Source: Cricetibacter osteomyelitidis (lineage in GTDB: Bacteria > Pseudomonadota > Gammaproteobacteria > Enterobacterales > Pasteurellaceae). From it: a stretch of DNA of 64,000 nt. Positions 18,531-28,512 of the stretch are shown here, piece by piece. Position 1 is the stretch's first letter, and the number at the start of each line of letters is the position of its first letter. Both the position numbers and the translations under genes were made by a program. The stretch lies in assembly GCF_004340985.1 (NCBI RefSeq), contig NZ_SLYB01000011.1, positions 4,335 through 68,334 on the forward strand, written 5' to 3'. Under the pieces are notes generated by a model, which made no database searches, was not told where the DNA came from, and saw only the letters and a program-made list of their open reading frames with translations.

Positions 18531-21500
18531 CTACTTCACACTCCCAATACAATTCATCACTCGTTTATCGGAAATCGGGTATTTTGTGCCCAGTTGTTGG
18601 GCAAATAAACTCACCCTCAGTTCTTCGATCATATAACGGATTTCCTTCACATCGTCAGAGTGCGGTTTAGATTTCGGCAATTTTGCCAATAGTTGTTGAT
18701 AGGCTTGGGTGACCTGCTCTACCCGTAACATTGATGCCCGATCACGATTGACATCCTGTGCCAGTTTATCAATACGTTTGTCGATGGCGTTAATGTAACG
18801 GTGTAAATCCGGCAGGCGAGCGTAGCCAGTTTTTTCCGCAAAGCCGGGATAAATCAATCCGCTGATTTGCGTTTTGATATCCGACAAGGCGAACGCCATT
18901 GTGAAATCCATTTTGCCTTTTAACCGTTTGTTGATGTCAAAAGTTGCCGTTAAAATTCGTTCCACTTGTTGAGCAATATCCATCGTCACATCGTTGAGAT
19001 TTTCACGCACAAAATCCCGCAATTTTTCAAAACCTTGCTCGTCCCATACTACTCCGCCGAAATCCGCAATCAGCTTATCTACCGCACAGGCGATACAGTC
19101 GTCAATCAATTCCAACACCTTGCCGAACGGAGCGAAATAAAGACCCAGTTTGGATTTATTCGGCAGTTTTTCGTGCAGATATTTAATCGGCGACGGCACA
19201 TTAAGCAATAACAAACGGCGTAATCCTTGTTGCATTGCCACCGCCTGCTCAAATTCCGTTTCAAATAACTTAATGCCTACCGCATCTTTTTCATCCACAA
19301 TGGCGGGATAGGCTTTCACCGTAAATCCACGTTTTTTCTGTTCGTAAAATTGCGGTAAGCTGCCAAAATTCCAAATATGAGCACCGCTTTGTTCAATGCC
19401 GTCATCCGCCACCGCTGAAATACTTTCCTGTACTTGATCTTTCAGTTGGAATTTCAATAGATCCAAATCTCCGCTTTCGGCAATTTTTCTGCCTTTATCA
19501 TCAATCACCCGAAAGGTCATTTTCAAATGACTCGGCACTTGTTCCCAACTCCAACTTTCCGTATCCACACTCACACCCGTCATTCGGCGAAATTCGTGGC
19601 TTAATGTTTCCGTTAGTGGTTTATCCGTGGATGTAACACGACCTAAAAACGCATCGGCGTAATTCGGAGCAGGCACAAAATTTCGTCGTAAGGTCTTTGG
19701 TAAAGATTTGATTAAAGCAATAATTAACTCATGGCGTAAACCTGGAATTTGCCAGTCGAAGCCTGTCATTTCCACTTGATTGAGTAACGGTAACGGAATA
19801 TGTACGGTCACGCCATCCGCTTCAGTACCCGGTTCAAACTGATAACTGAGTTTCAGTTTCATATTGCCTTGATGCCAGAAATTCGGGAAATCCAGTTCGC
19901 TTACCGTTCCCGCATTGTCTTTAGTTAAGAAATTCTTTTCAAAATTCAGCAATTCCGGATCTTGTTTTTGTGCCTTTTTCCACCAACTGTCAAAATGCTT
20001 TTGTGACACCACATCCGTGCCGATACGTTGATCGTAAAATTCAAACAAAGTACGATCATCCACCAAAATATCGCGACGGCGGGATTTATGCTCTAAATTT
20101 TCAATCTCTTTAATGAGTTGTTGATTTTGCAGGAAAAATTTATGCTTGGTATGCCAATTACCTTCTACCAACGCCGACTGAATAAAGATCTCTCGGCTCA
20201 CTGTCGGATCGATACTGCCGTAATTTACCGATCGATTCGCCACAATCGGTACGCCGTATAAACTCACTTTTTCATCGGCAATCACTGCCCCTTGGGATTT
20301 CGACCAGCGTGGTTCGGAATAAGAGCTTTTAGTGAGATGTTTCGCCAGCGGTTCGATCCATTCCGCTTCAATATCCGCCACCATTCTCCCCCACAGCTTG
20401 CTGGTTTCTACCAACTCGCCCGCCATCACCCATTTCGGCTGTTTTTTGAATAACACGGAATTGGGGAAAATAGCAAAATGTGCGTTTCTCGCCCCTAAAT
20501 ATTGTTGTTTTTCCGCTTCTTTTTGTCCGATATGAGAAAGTAATCCGCTTAAAAGTGCGGTATGAATTTGCTCATATTTTGCTTCTGTGGAATTAATCGG
20601 CAATCCCATTTCCCGCACGGTTAAACGGATTTGCTGATAAATATCCTGCCATTCACGCACCCGCAAATAATTTAAATAATCCTTTTGGCACAAACGGCGG
20701 AACTGATTTTTAGCCAGTTCTTTTTGCTGAGTTTGCAGATATTTCCATAAATTCAAAAAGGCTAAAAAATCGGATTTTTTATCTGCAAAACGGCGGTGTT
20801 TGTCGTCGGCAGACTGCTGTTTTTCCTGCGGACGTTCTCGCGGATCCTGAATGGAAAGGGCGGATACGATAATCATTGTTTCGTGTAAACAGCCTTGTTC
20901 TACCGCACTTAACAGCATTTTTGCCAAACGGGGATCTACCGGCAACTGTGCCAAACGGCGACCGTCTTGCGACAGGCGTTTATGCCCCTTGGTATCAAAT
21001 GCGCCTAATTCTTCCAACAGTTTGATACCATCCTGAATATTGCGACGATCCGGGGCATCTACAAAAGGAAAGGCTTCAATATCATCCAAACCCAATGCGG
21101 TCATTTGCAAAATCACCGATGCCAAATTGGTACGTAAAATTTCCGGATCGGTAAATTCCGGGCGGTTGTTAAAATCATCTTCCGAATACAAACGAATACA
21201 AATGCCTTCGCTCACCCGTCCGCAGCGGCCTTTACGCTGATTAGCCGAAGCCTGCGAAATCGGTTCAATCGGCAAACGTTGCACTTTAGTACGATAACTG
21301 TATCGAGAAATGCGAGCCGTGCCGGGGTCGATAACATATTTAATATTCGGAATAGTCAGCGATGTTTCCGCCACGTTAGTTGCCAGTACAATACGGTTTA
21401 AATTGGACGACTGAAAAATACGATTCTGCTCTTGTGCCGATAAACGGGCAAAGAGCGGTAGGATTTCGGTGAATTTTAGCTCTCGTTTTTCCAATGCTTC

Positions 21501-22427
21501 TGCCGTGTCGCGAATTTCACGCTCGCCGCTGAGGAAAATCAAAATATCGCCACGGCCTTCCGCTTGCAATTCATCCACCGCGTTTAAAATGCCTTGCAGT
21601 TGATCTTGTTCTTCGTCTTCCACAATGGGACGATATCGCACTTCCACCGGATAAGTCCGTCCGGACACTTCAATAATCGGGGCGTTATTAAAATGCTTGG
21701 AAAAGCGTTCCACGTCAATAGTCGCCGATGTAATGATTACCTTTAAATCAGGACGACGTGGCAATAGCTGTTTCAAATAACCGAGAATAAAATCATTGTT
21801 GAGGCTGCGTTCGTGAGCTTCATCGATAATAATAGTATCGTATTGATTTAAATAACGATCTGTTTGAATTTCTGCCAGCAAAATCCCGTCGGTCATTAAT
21901 TTAATGCGACTGTCTTCACTCACTTGATCGCTGAAACGCACTTTATAACCCACGATAGAACCCAGTTCCGTTTGCAATTCTTCCGCAATACGGGTTGCCA
22001 CCGAACGGGCAGCGATGCGTCGCGGTTGGGTATGACCAATCAAGCCTTTGGTGCCTAATCCCAATTCCAAACACATTTTCGGCAACTGCGTGGTTTTGCC
22101 CGAACCGGTTTCCCCTGCAATGACGACCACTTGATGTTGCTGAATGGTTTTCAAAATTTCATCACGACGTGCAGACACCGGTAGATCTGGATAAGTGATT
22201 TTCGGCATTGAATTTTTCCGATTTTCCAATCGCACTTTGGCTTGCTGGATATCCAGCTCAATTTCCGTTATCACTGCATTGCGGGATTCGTTATTTTTTA
22301 TATTGCTTAATCCCTTAATACGGGCAAATAAACGGCGGTTGTCCGTCAACATCACATCGGAAAGCTGTGCAATCAATGCCTTTTGTTCGGAAGTAAAAGG
22401 TGTTTTTAGAGTAAATTTATTTTTCAT
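18531..22427 (-). CDS. hrpA: ATP-dependent RNA helicase HrpA
   Basis: A 1298-residue DEAH-box helicase of normal length. Walker A GETGSGKT is at 105-112, DEAH at 202-205, SAT (motif III) near 235, and QRKGRCGRV is motif VI near 390. The helicase-associated domains follow, with a long C-terminal region of HrpA type containing DUF3418-like sequence. Members help resolve stalled ribosomes and process mRNA. It is transcribed toward the asmA-like gene; the short convergent gap has only a weak imperfect hairpin. The start at 22427 (MKNKFTLKTPFTSEQ) is best supported by position. Confidence 0.95.
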   Translation of the reverse strand: MKNKFTLKTPFTSEQKALIAQLSDVMLTDNRRLFARIKGLSNIKNNESRNAVITEIELDIQQAKVRLENRKNSMPKITYPDLPVSARRDEILKTIQQHQVVVIAGETGSGKTTQLPKMCLELGLGTKGLIGHTQPRRIAARSVATRIAEELQTELGSIVGYKVRFSDQVSEDSRIKLMTDGILLAEIQTDRYLNQYDTIIIDEAHERSLNNDFILGYLKQLLPRRPDLKVIITSATIDVERFSKHFNNAPIIEVSGRTYPVEVRYRPIVEDEEQDQLQGILNAVDELQAEGRGDILIFLSGEREIRDTAEALEKRELKFTEILPLFARLSAQEQNRIFQSSNLNRIVLATNVAETSLTIPNIKYVIDPGTARISRYSYRTKVQRLPIEPISQASANQRKGRCGRVSEGICIRLYSEDDFNNRPEFTDPEILRTNLASVILQMTALGLDDIEAFPFVDAPDRRNIQDGIKLLEELGAFDTKGHKRLSQDGRRLAQLPVDPRLAKMLLSAVEQGCLHETMIIVSALSIQDPRERPQEKQQSADDKHRRFADKKSDFLAFLNLWKYLQTQQKELAKNQFRRLCQKDYLNYLRVREWQDIYQQIRLTVREMGLPINSTEAKYEQIHTALLSGLLSHIGQKEAEKQQYLGARNAHFAIFPNSVLFKKQPKWVMAGELVETSKLWGRMVADIEAEWIEPLAKHLTKSSYSEPRWSKSQGAVIADEKVSLYGVPIVANRSVNYGSIDPTVSREIFIQSALVEGNWHTKHKFFLQNQQLIKEIENLEHKSRRRDILVDDRTLFEFYDQRIGTDVVSQKHFDSWWKKAQKQDPELLNFEKNFLTKDNAGTVSELDFPNFWHQGNMKLKLSYQFEPGTEADGVTVHIPLPLLNQVEMTGFDWQIPGLRHELIIALIKSLPKTLRRNFVPAPNYADAFLGRVTSTDKPLTETLSHEFRRMTGVSVDTESWSWEQVPSHLKMTFRVIDDKGRKIAESGDLDLLKFQLKDQVQESISAVADDGIEQSGAHIWNFGSLPQFYEQKKRGFTVKAYPAIVDEKDAVGIKLFETEFEQAVAMQQGLRRLLLLNVPSPIKYLHEKLPNKSKLGLYFAPFGKVLELIDDCIACAVDKLIADFGGVVWDEQGFEKLRDFVRENLNDVTMDIAQQVERILTATFDINKRLKGKMDFTMAFALSDIKTQISGLIYPGFAEKTGYARLPDLHRYINAIDKRIDKLAQDVNRDRASMLRVEQVTQAYQQLLAKLPKSKPHSDDVKEIRYMIEELRVSLFAQQLGTKYPISDKRVMNCIGSVK

Positions 22428-22452
22428 TCTATTTCAGAGCAATTACAAAGAG

Positions 22453-22899
22453 TTATTTAATAAATAAAGCTAAAATGCCGGCTGCAATCAATGGACCGAC
22501 GGGAATGCCGCCTAAAAATGAAACACCGATAATGGTGCCGACAATCAAACCGGTGACTAATGTAGGTTGAGCACTCATCAAAGGCACGCCTTTCCCCCCC
22601 AACCAAGCGACTAAAATACCCACGGCAATGGCAAACAGCATTTTTAAATTCAAAAATTGGGCGATACTATTAATAGGAATTTTACCTGATACGACAGGAG
22701 CGAGTACGCCGATCGTTAAAATAATAATGCCGATTTTCAGACCGTATTTTTCTGCCAGAGGAACATATTTCATCAAGGGTGTTTGTTGCATAATCAATAG
22801 CGCCGCCGAAGCAATCGTGATCGACGAATTATGGCTGAGTACACCCAAAACAATGAGCACTACCAGCAATAATGCAATGGAATTAAGTTGAAGTGACAT
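22453..22899 (-). CDS. DUF441 (YeaL) family membrane protein
   Basis: A 148-residue protein with four or five hydrophobic helices. [46 protein letters not shown] (from about 100) is the DUF441 signature. The family is widespread in gammaproteobacteria and has no known function. It is 25 bp upstream of hrpA on the same strand and may be co-transcribed. Divergent from the AEC permease gene across a 112-bp spacer flanked by inverted uptake signals. Confidence 0.88.
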   Translation of the reverse strand: MSLQLNSIALLLVVLIVLGVLSHNSSITIASAALLIMQQTPLMKYVPLAEKYGLKIGIIILTIGVLAPVVSGKIPINSIAQFLNLKMLFAIAVGILVAWLGGKGVPLMSAQPTLVTGLIVGTIIGVSFLGGIPVGPLIAAGILALFIK

Positions 22900-22911
22900 A
22901 GAAATCCTTGA

Positions 22912-22988
22912 AAGTGCGGTTATTTTTTGAAAAGTTTTATAGAATTATAGCAAATTTACAGCATTTGTTGATAAAATAAACCGCACTT
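22912..22988. repeat. Widely spaced inverted uptake signals in a divergent promoter region
   Basis: AAGTGCGGT at 22912-22920 and ACCGCACTT at 22980-22988 face each other across 59 bp and extend by further pairing (TTATTTT against AAAATAAA). Elsewhere in the window such pairs form terminators after genes; here both neighbouring genes start and point away. Confidence 0.7.
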
Positions 22989-23011
22989 ACTTTTTATTTT
23001 ACGTGTTAATT

Positions 23012-23941
23012 ATGGATCTCGCCTTTTTGCTCGGTGCAAAAGTCGCCGAACTTGCTTTAGTGATGTTGGCAGGTTTTGCTTTGGTAAAAGCAAAATTATT
23101 GGCTTCTAAGGACAGCTATCCCCTTTCCATCATCGGGCTGTATATTATCAGTCCTTGTGTGATCATCAATGCCTTTCAGGTCAGTTACACACCGGATATT
23201 AAACAAGGATTACTGCTCTCTTTTGCAATGGCGATATTTCTGCATATCATTTTGCTTGCTTTGGGACGATTGTTCAAAAAGCTGTTAAAGCTTGATCCTG
23301 TGGAACATATCGCAACCATTTATTCTAATTCCGGTAATTTAATTTTTCCTTTAGTAACCGCACTTTTCGGCCCTGAATGGGTTATTTATGCTTGTGGTTT
23401 TATTGCGGTGCAAATTTTTCTGTTTTGGACACATTGTCGAATTTTATTATGTGGTAAAAGTGAATTGTCACTGAAAAAAATTCTGATGAATATCAATATT
23501 CTGTCTATTATTATCGGATTATCCCTGTTTATTTTACAAATAAAATTACCGTCTTTGATCACCGGTACATTTTCAGCAATCGGAATTATGATCGGTCCGA
23601 ATGCCATGTTAATTGCCGGCATGCTATTGGCTTCGATTCCAATGCGAATGTTATTAGGTTCAAAGCGGGTTTATTTGGTGACATTACTGCGTCTTATCAT
23701 TGTGCCGTTCTGTATTTTACTGATAATCAAACCGTTGGATTTTACTCATTGGGTAGCGAATGCAGATAAAATCATGATGATCAGTTTCTTAGCGACTATT
23801 TCGCCGGCGGCGGCAACAGTGACCCAAATGGCATTATTATTTAAAAAAGATGCGAATAAAGCCAGTGCGATTTATGGTGTTACAACTGTGCTTTGCATTA
23901 TTACAATGCCATTGGTGATCGCGGTTTACCAATTAATATAA
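23012..23941 (+). CDS. AEC (auxin efflux carrier-type) family permease
   Basis: A 309-residue protein with about ten hydrophobic helices. YSNSGNLIFPLVTALFG in the first half and LATISPAAATVTQMALLF near the end are the family's two inverted-repeat core motifs. Bacterial members are permeases for dicarboxylates such as malate or malonate, or for other small organic anions; the substrate here cannot be deduced. ATG 23012 is chosen; a GTG at 23003 would add three residues. Neither has a good ribosome site, which is odd. No linked metabolic gene is present. Confidence 0.85.
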   Translation: MDLAFLLGAKVAELALVMLAGFALVKAKLLASKDSYPLSIIGLYIISPCVIINAFQVSYTPDIKQGLLLSFAMAIFLHIILLALGRLFKKLLKLDPVEHIATIYSNSGNLIFPLVTALFGPEWVIYACGFIAVQIFLFWTHCRILLCGKSELSLKKILMNINILSIIIGLSLFILQIKLPSLITGTFSAIGIMIGPNAMLIAGMLLASIPMRMLLGSKRVYLVTLLRLIIVPFCILLIIKPLDFTHWVANADKIMMISFLATISPAAATVTQMALLFKKDANKASAIYGVTTVLCIITMPLVIAVYQLI

Positions 23942-24042
23942 TCGGTTTTAATCGTTTTTCTTTTTGTTGAATTTATGTTATAGTTCGCCCAAATTTCAAA
24001 GGGGCTTATCATTCTCATTTGACTCGCCAAAAGGTTTAAATA

Positions 24043-24330
24043 ATGGCAAAACAAGAAGCGGATTGTATCACTTTAGATCTGTTTACCAATGTACCGAAAG
24101 TCGGGCGACCGAGAACAAATCCGTTAACTCGGGAACAGCAAATTCGTATTAATAAACGCAACCAACTTAAACGGGATAAATCCAGCGGATTGCGTCGGGT
24201 AGAACTAAAATTACATACAAATATAGTTCAACAATTAGAAGAATTAGCAAGCTTACAAAATATCGGGCGAGCAGAACTGATTGAAACAATTTTACAAGAT
24301 TACTTAAATATTCGGAGCACAGGAAAATAA
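24043..24330 (+). CDS. ybfE: YbfE family (LexA-regulated) small protein
   Basis: A 95-residue basic protein. The central VGRPRTNPLTREQQIRINKRNQLKRDK stretch and C-terminal LRRVELKLHTNIVQQLEELASLQNIGRAELIETILQDYL suggest a ribbon-helix-helix-like DNA-binding or dimerisation fold. It is placed directly before fldA (1-bp gap), the order seen in E. coli (ybfE-fldA-fur). The E. coli gene was named LexA-regulated, but I find no CTGT-N8-ACAG SOS box in the 100 bp upstream here. Role unknown. Confidence 0.85.
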   Translation: MAKQEADCITLDLFTNVPKVGRPRTNPLTREQQIRINKRNQLKRDKSSGLRRVELKLHTNIVQQLEELASLQNIGRAELIETILQDYLNIRSTGK

Positions 24331-24331
24331 T

Positions 24332-24856
24332 ATGGCAATTGTTGGTGTATTTTATGGCAGCGATACCGGTAATACCGAAAATATCGCAAAAATGATTCAA
24401 AAACAATTAGGTAATGAATTAGTTGATATTCGCGATATTGCAAAATCAAGTAAAGAAGATATTGAAGCATACAATTTCTTATTAATCGGTATTCCGACTT
24501 GGTATTACGGCGAAGCGCAATGCGACTGGGATGATTTCTTCCCGACTTTAGAAGATATTGATTTTTCTGAAAAATTAGTGGCAATTTTCGGCTGTGGTGA
24601 CCAAGAAGATTATTCGGAATACTTCTGTGATGCTATGGGAACGGTACGCGATATTATCGAACCACGCGGTGCGACTATTGTGGGTCATTGGCCAACGGAA
24701 GGTTATACGTTTGATGAATCCAAAGCCTTAGTGGACGATAATACTTTCGTCGGCTTATGTATTGATGAAGATCGTCAACCGGAATTAACGGCCGAACGCG
24801 TAAAACAATGGGTGAACCAAGTTTACGACGAAATGTGTTTAAGCGAATTGGCTTAA
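24332..24856 (+). CDS. fldA: Flavodoxin I
   Basis: A 174-residue FMN electron carrier. The phosphate loop is GSDTGNTE (about 10-17). IPTWYYGEAQCDWDDF and FGCGDQEDYSEYFCDAMG are the isoalloxazine-binding 50s and 90s loops of long-chain flavodoxins. It replaces ferredoxin when iron is scarce and supplies electrons to enzymes such as BioB, which is also in this window. ATG 24332 follows AGGA in the end of ybfE. fur lies 100 bp downstream with its own Fur-box promoter. Confidence 0.97.
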   Translation: MAIVGVFYGSDTGNTENIAKMIQKQLGNELVDIRDIAKSSKEDIEAYNFLLIGIPTWYYGEAQCDWDDFFPTLEDIDFSEKLVAIFGCGDQEDYSEYFCDAMGTVRDIIEPRGATIVGHWPTEGYTFDESKALVDDNTFVGLCIDEDRQPELTAERVKQWVNQVYDEMCLSELA

Positions 24857-24881
24857 TCTTATATTTTATAACATAAATCTG

Positions 24882-24910
24882 TTGAAATTGAGAATCATTA
24901 GCCTTAATAT
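24882..24910 (+). promoter_or_regulatory. Fur box inside the fur promoter
   Basis: Promoter TTGAAA (24882-24887), 17-bp spacer, TAATAT (24905-24910). The spacer holds GAAATTGAGAATCATTAGC (24884-24902), 15 of 19 matches to the Fur consensus. This predicts autorepression of fur by Fe-Fur. Confidence 0.85.
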
Positions 24911-24956
24911 ATGTAAGGATAATAATTTTACGGCAAAGTAAAAAGGGGCAATCAAT

Positions 24957-25391
24957 ATGTCTGAACAAAATATCAAATTGTTGAAAAAAGTAGGCTTAAA
25001 AGTGACTGAACCTCGCTTAACCATTTTGGCATTAATGCAACAAAATAAATTACAACACTTTTCAGCAGAAGATATTTATAAGTTACTTCTTGAACAAGGT
25101 GAAGAAATTGGTTTAGCGACAGTTTATCGCGTTTTAAACCAGTTTGATGAAGTGGGGATTTTGGTTCGCCATAATTTTGAAGGCAATAAATCCGTCTTTG
25201 AATTAGCCCCGCAAGAACATCACGATCATATTATCTGCGTGGATTGTGGTAAAGTGTTTGAGTTTAACGATGAAGTGATTGAAAAACGTCAACGCGAAAT
25301 CAGTAAAGAGCACGGTATTGAACTTGCTTCACATAATTTATATATGTATGGCAAATGTAGTGATATTGCTAATTGTGAAGAAAAAAAATAA
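24957..25391 (+). CDS. fur: Ferric uptake regulator
   Basis: A 144-residue metal-dependent repressor. The winged-helix part holds EPRLTILALM and the recognition helix region IGLATVYRVLNQF (51-63). The metal-binding hinge is HHDHIICVDCGKV (88-100), giving His88, His89, His91, Cys94 and Cys97. It represses iron-uptake genes when Fe(II) is bound. It starts at ATG 24957 behind AAAAGGGG. The predicted target sites in this window are its own promoter and the sRNA promoter at 31037-31051. Confidence 0.97.
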   Translation: MSEQNIKLLKKVGLKVTEPRLTILALMQQNKLQHFSAEDIYKLLLEQGEEIGLATVYRVLNQFDEVGILVRHNFEGNKSVFELAPQEHHDHIICVDCGKVFEFNDEVIEKRQREISKEHGIELASHNLYMYGKCSDIANCEEKK

Positions 25392-25414
25392 CTGAAGCTG
25401 CTATAAATAAAAAA

Positions 25415-25443
25415 TAAAGTGGGTAATTGTTACCCACTTTTTT
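25415..25443. terminator. Bidirectional terminator between fur and metX
   Basis: AAAGTGGGTAA (25415-25425) pairs with TTACCCACTTT (25429-25439) around a 3-base loop; T-run to 25443 for fur, and an A-rich left flank gives T residues for metX. Confidence 0.9.
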
Positions 25444-25457
25444 GTCTATTACGCCCT

Positions 25458-26537
25458 TTATTGCATTCCATCCATAATCACACGCTCAAACAGATCATAA
25501 TCCACTAAAAATGCATCATGTCCATAATCCGACGCAAATTCATGATAATCCAAATTTACGCTTGCCTGCTCTAATTGTTGCTTACTTTTTCTTAAATCAA
25601 TGAGTTTAAATAATTGATCATTGCTGATTGAAACCAGTGTATAGCGAGCCTTAATTCGAGAAAGTGCGGTCTTTAAATCGGAAAATCCGATGCTTGGATC
25701 ATACAGATCCAACGCACGCAATAAGTGCAGATAGGTGTTGGCATCAAAACGACCTAAAAATTTCGTGCCTTGATAGCTCAAATAAGATTCCACCTGAAAA
25801 TAATCACCCCAATATTGCTTCTCGCTTTTTGTCACTCGACCAAATGCTTTGGCTAACTGCACATCGGTACGATAAGTCAGCATACCCAACATACGGGCGA
25901 TAGATAAACCTTTGTCGGGATGTTCTCCCTCATAATAATCGCCATTATTGAAATTCGGATCATTGACAATTGCTTGACGCATCACGTGGTTAAAACCGAT
26001 ACCTTCGGCACTCAACGATAATGATGAGCATAAATTCACCACATTGCTCACAAACTCCGGATAATCAATCGCCCATTGAGTTGCCTGCATACCGCCGAAT
26101 GAACCGCCTACCACTGCTTGCAAATGCGTTAATTGCAAATAATCAATCAAGGCTTTTTGCACCTTTACAATATCTTGCACGGTAATCGCAGGAAAACTGC
26201 TGCCATAAGGTTTATGGGTTTGCGGATTAATAGAAGCCGGACCGGTAGTACCTTTGCAACCGCCCAACACATTGGAACAAACAAAGAAATATTTAGATGT
26301 ATCAAATGCCAAGCCATCACCCATAAAAGACTGCCACCAACCGGACTTTTCCGAAGGCGGAGCAAAATAAGGCTCTGCATCACCGGTAAGGGCGTGACAT
26401 AGCAACACTGCGTTACTTTTATTCGCATTTAGCACACCGTAGGTTTGATACACCACATCAATATGCGATAACTCACCACCGAAGACAAGCTTGAGCGGTT
26501 GGTCTGTAAAAAGCGTAACTTTTTGTACCTGTGTCAT
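25458..26537 (-). CDS. metX: Homoserine O-acetyltransferase
   Basis: A 359-residue alpha/beta hydrolase. The nucleophile elbow is GGSFGGMQ with Ser146; the late motifs SISNDQLF and YGHDAFL supply the catalytic Asp and His. It acetylates homoserine with acetyl-CoA, the first committed step of methionine synthesis in organisms lacking MetA. Start ATG 26537 ([10 protein letters not shown]) lies 6 bp after CGGAA; an earlier ATG at 26561 adds eight residues and lacks that site. The tandem MetJ boxes about 80 bp upstream point to methionine repression. Confidence 0.95.
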   Translation of the reverse strand: MTQVQKVTLFTDQPLKLVFGGELSHIDVVYQTYGVLNANKSNAVLLCHALTGDAEPYFAPPSEKSGWWQSFMGDGLAFDTSKYFFVCSNVLGGCKGTTGPASINPQTHKPYGSSFPAITVQDIVKVQKALIDYLQLTHLQAVVGGSFGGMQATQWAIDYPEFVSNVVNLCSSLSLSAEGIGFNHVMRQAIVNDPNFNNGDYYEGEHPDKGLSIARMLGMLTYRTDVQLAKAFGRVTKSEKQYWGDYFQVESYLSYQGTKFLGRFDANTYLHLLRALDLYDPSIGFSDLKTALSRIKARYTLVSISNDQLFKLIDLRKSKQQLEQASVNLDYHEFASDYGHDAFLVDYDLFERVIMDGMQ

Positions 26538-26615
26538 TACATATTCCGAGCGATAAAACAACTGATTCGTAAGATGATAAACTACCGTTAGTATAACTTA
26601 TTGTCAAGAAATTTT

Positions 26616-26631
26616 AGCCGTTTAGACGGCT
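26616..26631 (-). promoter_or_regulatory. Tandem MetJ boxes upstream of metX
   Basis: AGCCGTTT (26616-26623) and AGACGGCT (26624-26631) are two adjacent met-boxes with 6 of 8 and 7 of 8 matches to AGACGTCT; the two together also form a palindrome. Two tandem boxes are the minimum for cooperative MetJ binding. They lie about 80 bp before metX and 95 bp before the divergent small gene. Confidence 0.82.
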
Positions 26632-26725
26632 AAATAATAAGAGTGTCGCAATTTTGATGGATTTTACCCGCTTTCATCGTTAAAATACTCAAAATACAGA
26701 CATTTAACAGCAAACAGGAGCAACT

Positions 26726-27022
26726 ATGAGCGGCAAAACCGAACTTCTTTTCAGCAATAACCGGACTGTGCGTTTAAGCGATCCGGGCGAAGAAGGGGCT
26801 CAAAGTCATTTATTTGAAACCACTTATATTAGTTTTGAAGCACTGCTAGACGACAACCAAGTCAGCTATGTGTTTACCCGCAAAGTGGAAGATAAAATTG
26901 AACAGCAACAATCTTTTACCGATTTAAAAGAATTTTTCAAATTTGCCGGTGATTATCTGGATCCTATTGCACTTGGTTTAATGGGAGTTAAAATCGGCTC
27001 TCTAAGTGCTGCTACCAAGTAA
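26726..27022 (+). CDS. Conserved small hypothetical protein
   Basis: A 98-residue acidic protein starting at ATG 26726 behind a good CAGGAG site. It has no signal peptide. The last 30 residues (FAGDYLDPIALGLMGVKIGSLSAATK) are mildly hydrophobic, and the middle is rich in charged residues and Phe/Tyr. I do not recognise a family. It is a single-gene unit between the divergent metX and the convergent pntB, ending at a hairpin terminator, so it is well formed as a gene. The MetJ boxes lie about 95 bp upstream, far for direct control. Confidence 0.7.
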   Translation: MSGKTELLFSNNRTVRLSDPGEEGAQSHLFETTYISFEALLDDNQVSYVFTRKVEDKIEQQQSFTDLKEFFKFAGDYLDPIALGLMGVKIGSLSAATK

Positions 27023-27054
27023 TTTTTATTCTTAAAATCTCCCAAAAAAACAAG

Positions 27055-27080
27055 CCGCACTTTGCTTTCACAAAGTGCGG
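27055..27080. terminator. Terminator between the small gene and pntB
   Basis: CCGCACTTTG (27055-27064) pairs with CAAAGTGCGG (27071-27080). On the minus strand it is followed by TTGTTTTTTT, so it mainly ends pntAB; for the plus strand the downstream TTAATTTT is weaker. Confidence 0.88.
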
Positions 27081-27104
27081 TTAATTTTAGCTTAATTTTA
27101 CTGT

Positions 27105-28502
27105 TTATAATGCACGTAAAATGCTATCCACGCTTTCTTTCGCATCACCTAATAACATTAAAGTGTTTTCTTTAAAGAATAACGGGTTTTGAACGCCTGC
27201 GTAACCTACGCCCATGGAGCGTTTGAATACCACAACGTTTGCCGCTTTCCATACTTCAAGCACCGGCATACCGGCGATTGGACTGGATGGATCATCCATT
27301 GCGGCCGGATTTACGGTATCGTTTGCCCCGATCACCAATACCACATCGGTATCAGCGAAATCTTCGTTGATTTCATCCATTTCCAACACGATGTCATAAG
27401 GCACTTTCGCTTCTGCCAATAACACGTTCATATGACCCGGTAAACGACCCGCTACAGGATGAATACCGAAACGCACATTCACACCGCGTTCACGTAATTT
27501 TTGTGTGATTTCCGCTACCGGACATTGTGCTTGGGCCACAGCCATACCGTATCCCGGTGTGATGATTACAGAGCTTGCATTTTTCAACATCTCCGCGGTT
27601 TCTTCTGCGGAAGTTTCACGGTGTTCGCCGTAATCCTGCTCGCCGCCTGCCTGCACATCATTACCGAAACCGCCGGCAATTACACTGATAAATGAACGGT
27701 TCATGGCTTTACACATAATGTAAGACAAAATCGCACCGGATGAACCGACTAAAGCACCGGTTACAATAAGCAATGAGTTATTCAACATAAAGCCTGCCGC
27801 CGCCGCTGCCCAACCGGAATAAGAGTTCAACATTGAAACCACAACCGGCATATCTGCACCACCGATGGAGGCAACTAAATGCCAACCGAATGCCAATGCA
27901 ATCGCTGTCATCACAATTAATGGGAATACGCTGTGACCGTCGCCGTTCACAAAACCGATCATAAATAATGCTGAAATCACTAATGCCGCTAGATTCAATT
28001 TATGGCGATGTGGTAACATCAAGGCTTTTGAATTAATAATACCGCGTAATTTACCGAATGCTACGATAGAGCCGGTGAATGTCACCGCACCGATAAAAAT
28101 CCCTAAAAACACTTCAACGTTGTGGATATTATTCAATACCGCCTGTTCCGCTTCGCTTACGGTCGGATCGATATGGTGCAAACCAAAGCTGTTGAACCCC
28201 ACCAATACCGCTGCCAAACCAACGAAACTGTGTAAAATTGCCACCAATTCCGGCATTTCGGTCATTTCAACTTTTAATGCACGTTGAATACCTAACGCGC
28301 CGCCGATAATCATAGCAATAATGATCCACAGTGTACCGTCGGATTCCGGTCCGAAAATTGTTGCGATTAACGCAATGGTCATCCCCACGATACCGAACCA
28401 GCAACCAGCTTTCGCCGTTTCGTGTTTAGACAGACCCGCAAGGCTCATAATAAAGAGGACTGCTGCAACAATGTATGATGCTTGAACTAAACCTTCAGAC
28501 AT
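27105..28502 (-). CDS. pntB: NAD(P) transhydrogenase subunit beta
   Basis: A 465-residue protein. The N-terminal two-thirds is membrane domain II with about nine helices; the C-terminal domain III binds NADP(H) ([49 protein letters not shown]). With PntA it moves hydride from NADH to NADP+ driven by proton entry. Start ATG 28502 ([10 protein letters not shown]) is preceded by AAGGAGAGAAAA. A further upstream TTG would overlap pntA and is rejected. Ten bp after pntA. Confidence 0.96.
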   Translation of the reverse strand: MSEGLVQASYIVAAVLFIMSLAGLSKHETAKAGCWFGIVGMTIALIATIFGPESDGTLWIIIAMIIGGALGIQRALKVEMTEMPELVAILHSFVGLAAVLVGFNSFGLHHIDPTVSEAEQAVLNNIHNVEVFLGIFIGAVTFTGSIVAFGKLRGIINSKALMLPHRHKLNLAALVISALFMIGFVNGDGHSVFPLIVMTAIALAFGWHLVASIGGADMPVVVSMLNSYSGWAAAAAGFMLNNSLLIVTGALVGSSGAILSYIMCKAMNRSFISVIAGGFGNDVQAGGEQDYGEHRETSAEETAEMLKNASSVIITPGYGMAVAQAQCPVAEITQKLRERGVNVRFGIHPVAGRLPGHMNVLLAEAKVPYDIVLEMDEINEDFADTDVVLVIGANDTVNPAAMDDPSSPIAGMPVLEVWKAANVVVFKRSMGVGYAGVQNPLFFKENTLMLLGDAKESVDSILRAL

Positions 28503-28512
28503 TTTTCTCTCC

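Noticed and set aside
23942-24042. LexA (SOS) box upstream of ybfE
   Set aside because: The E. coli gene is called LexA-regulated, but no CTGT-N8-ACAG sequence is present here.
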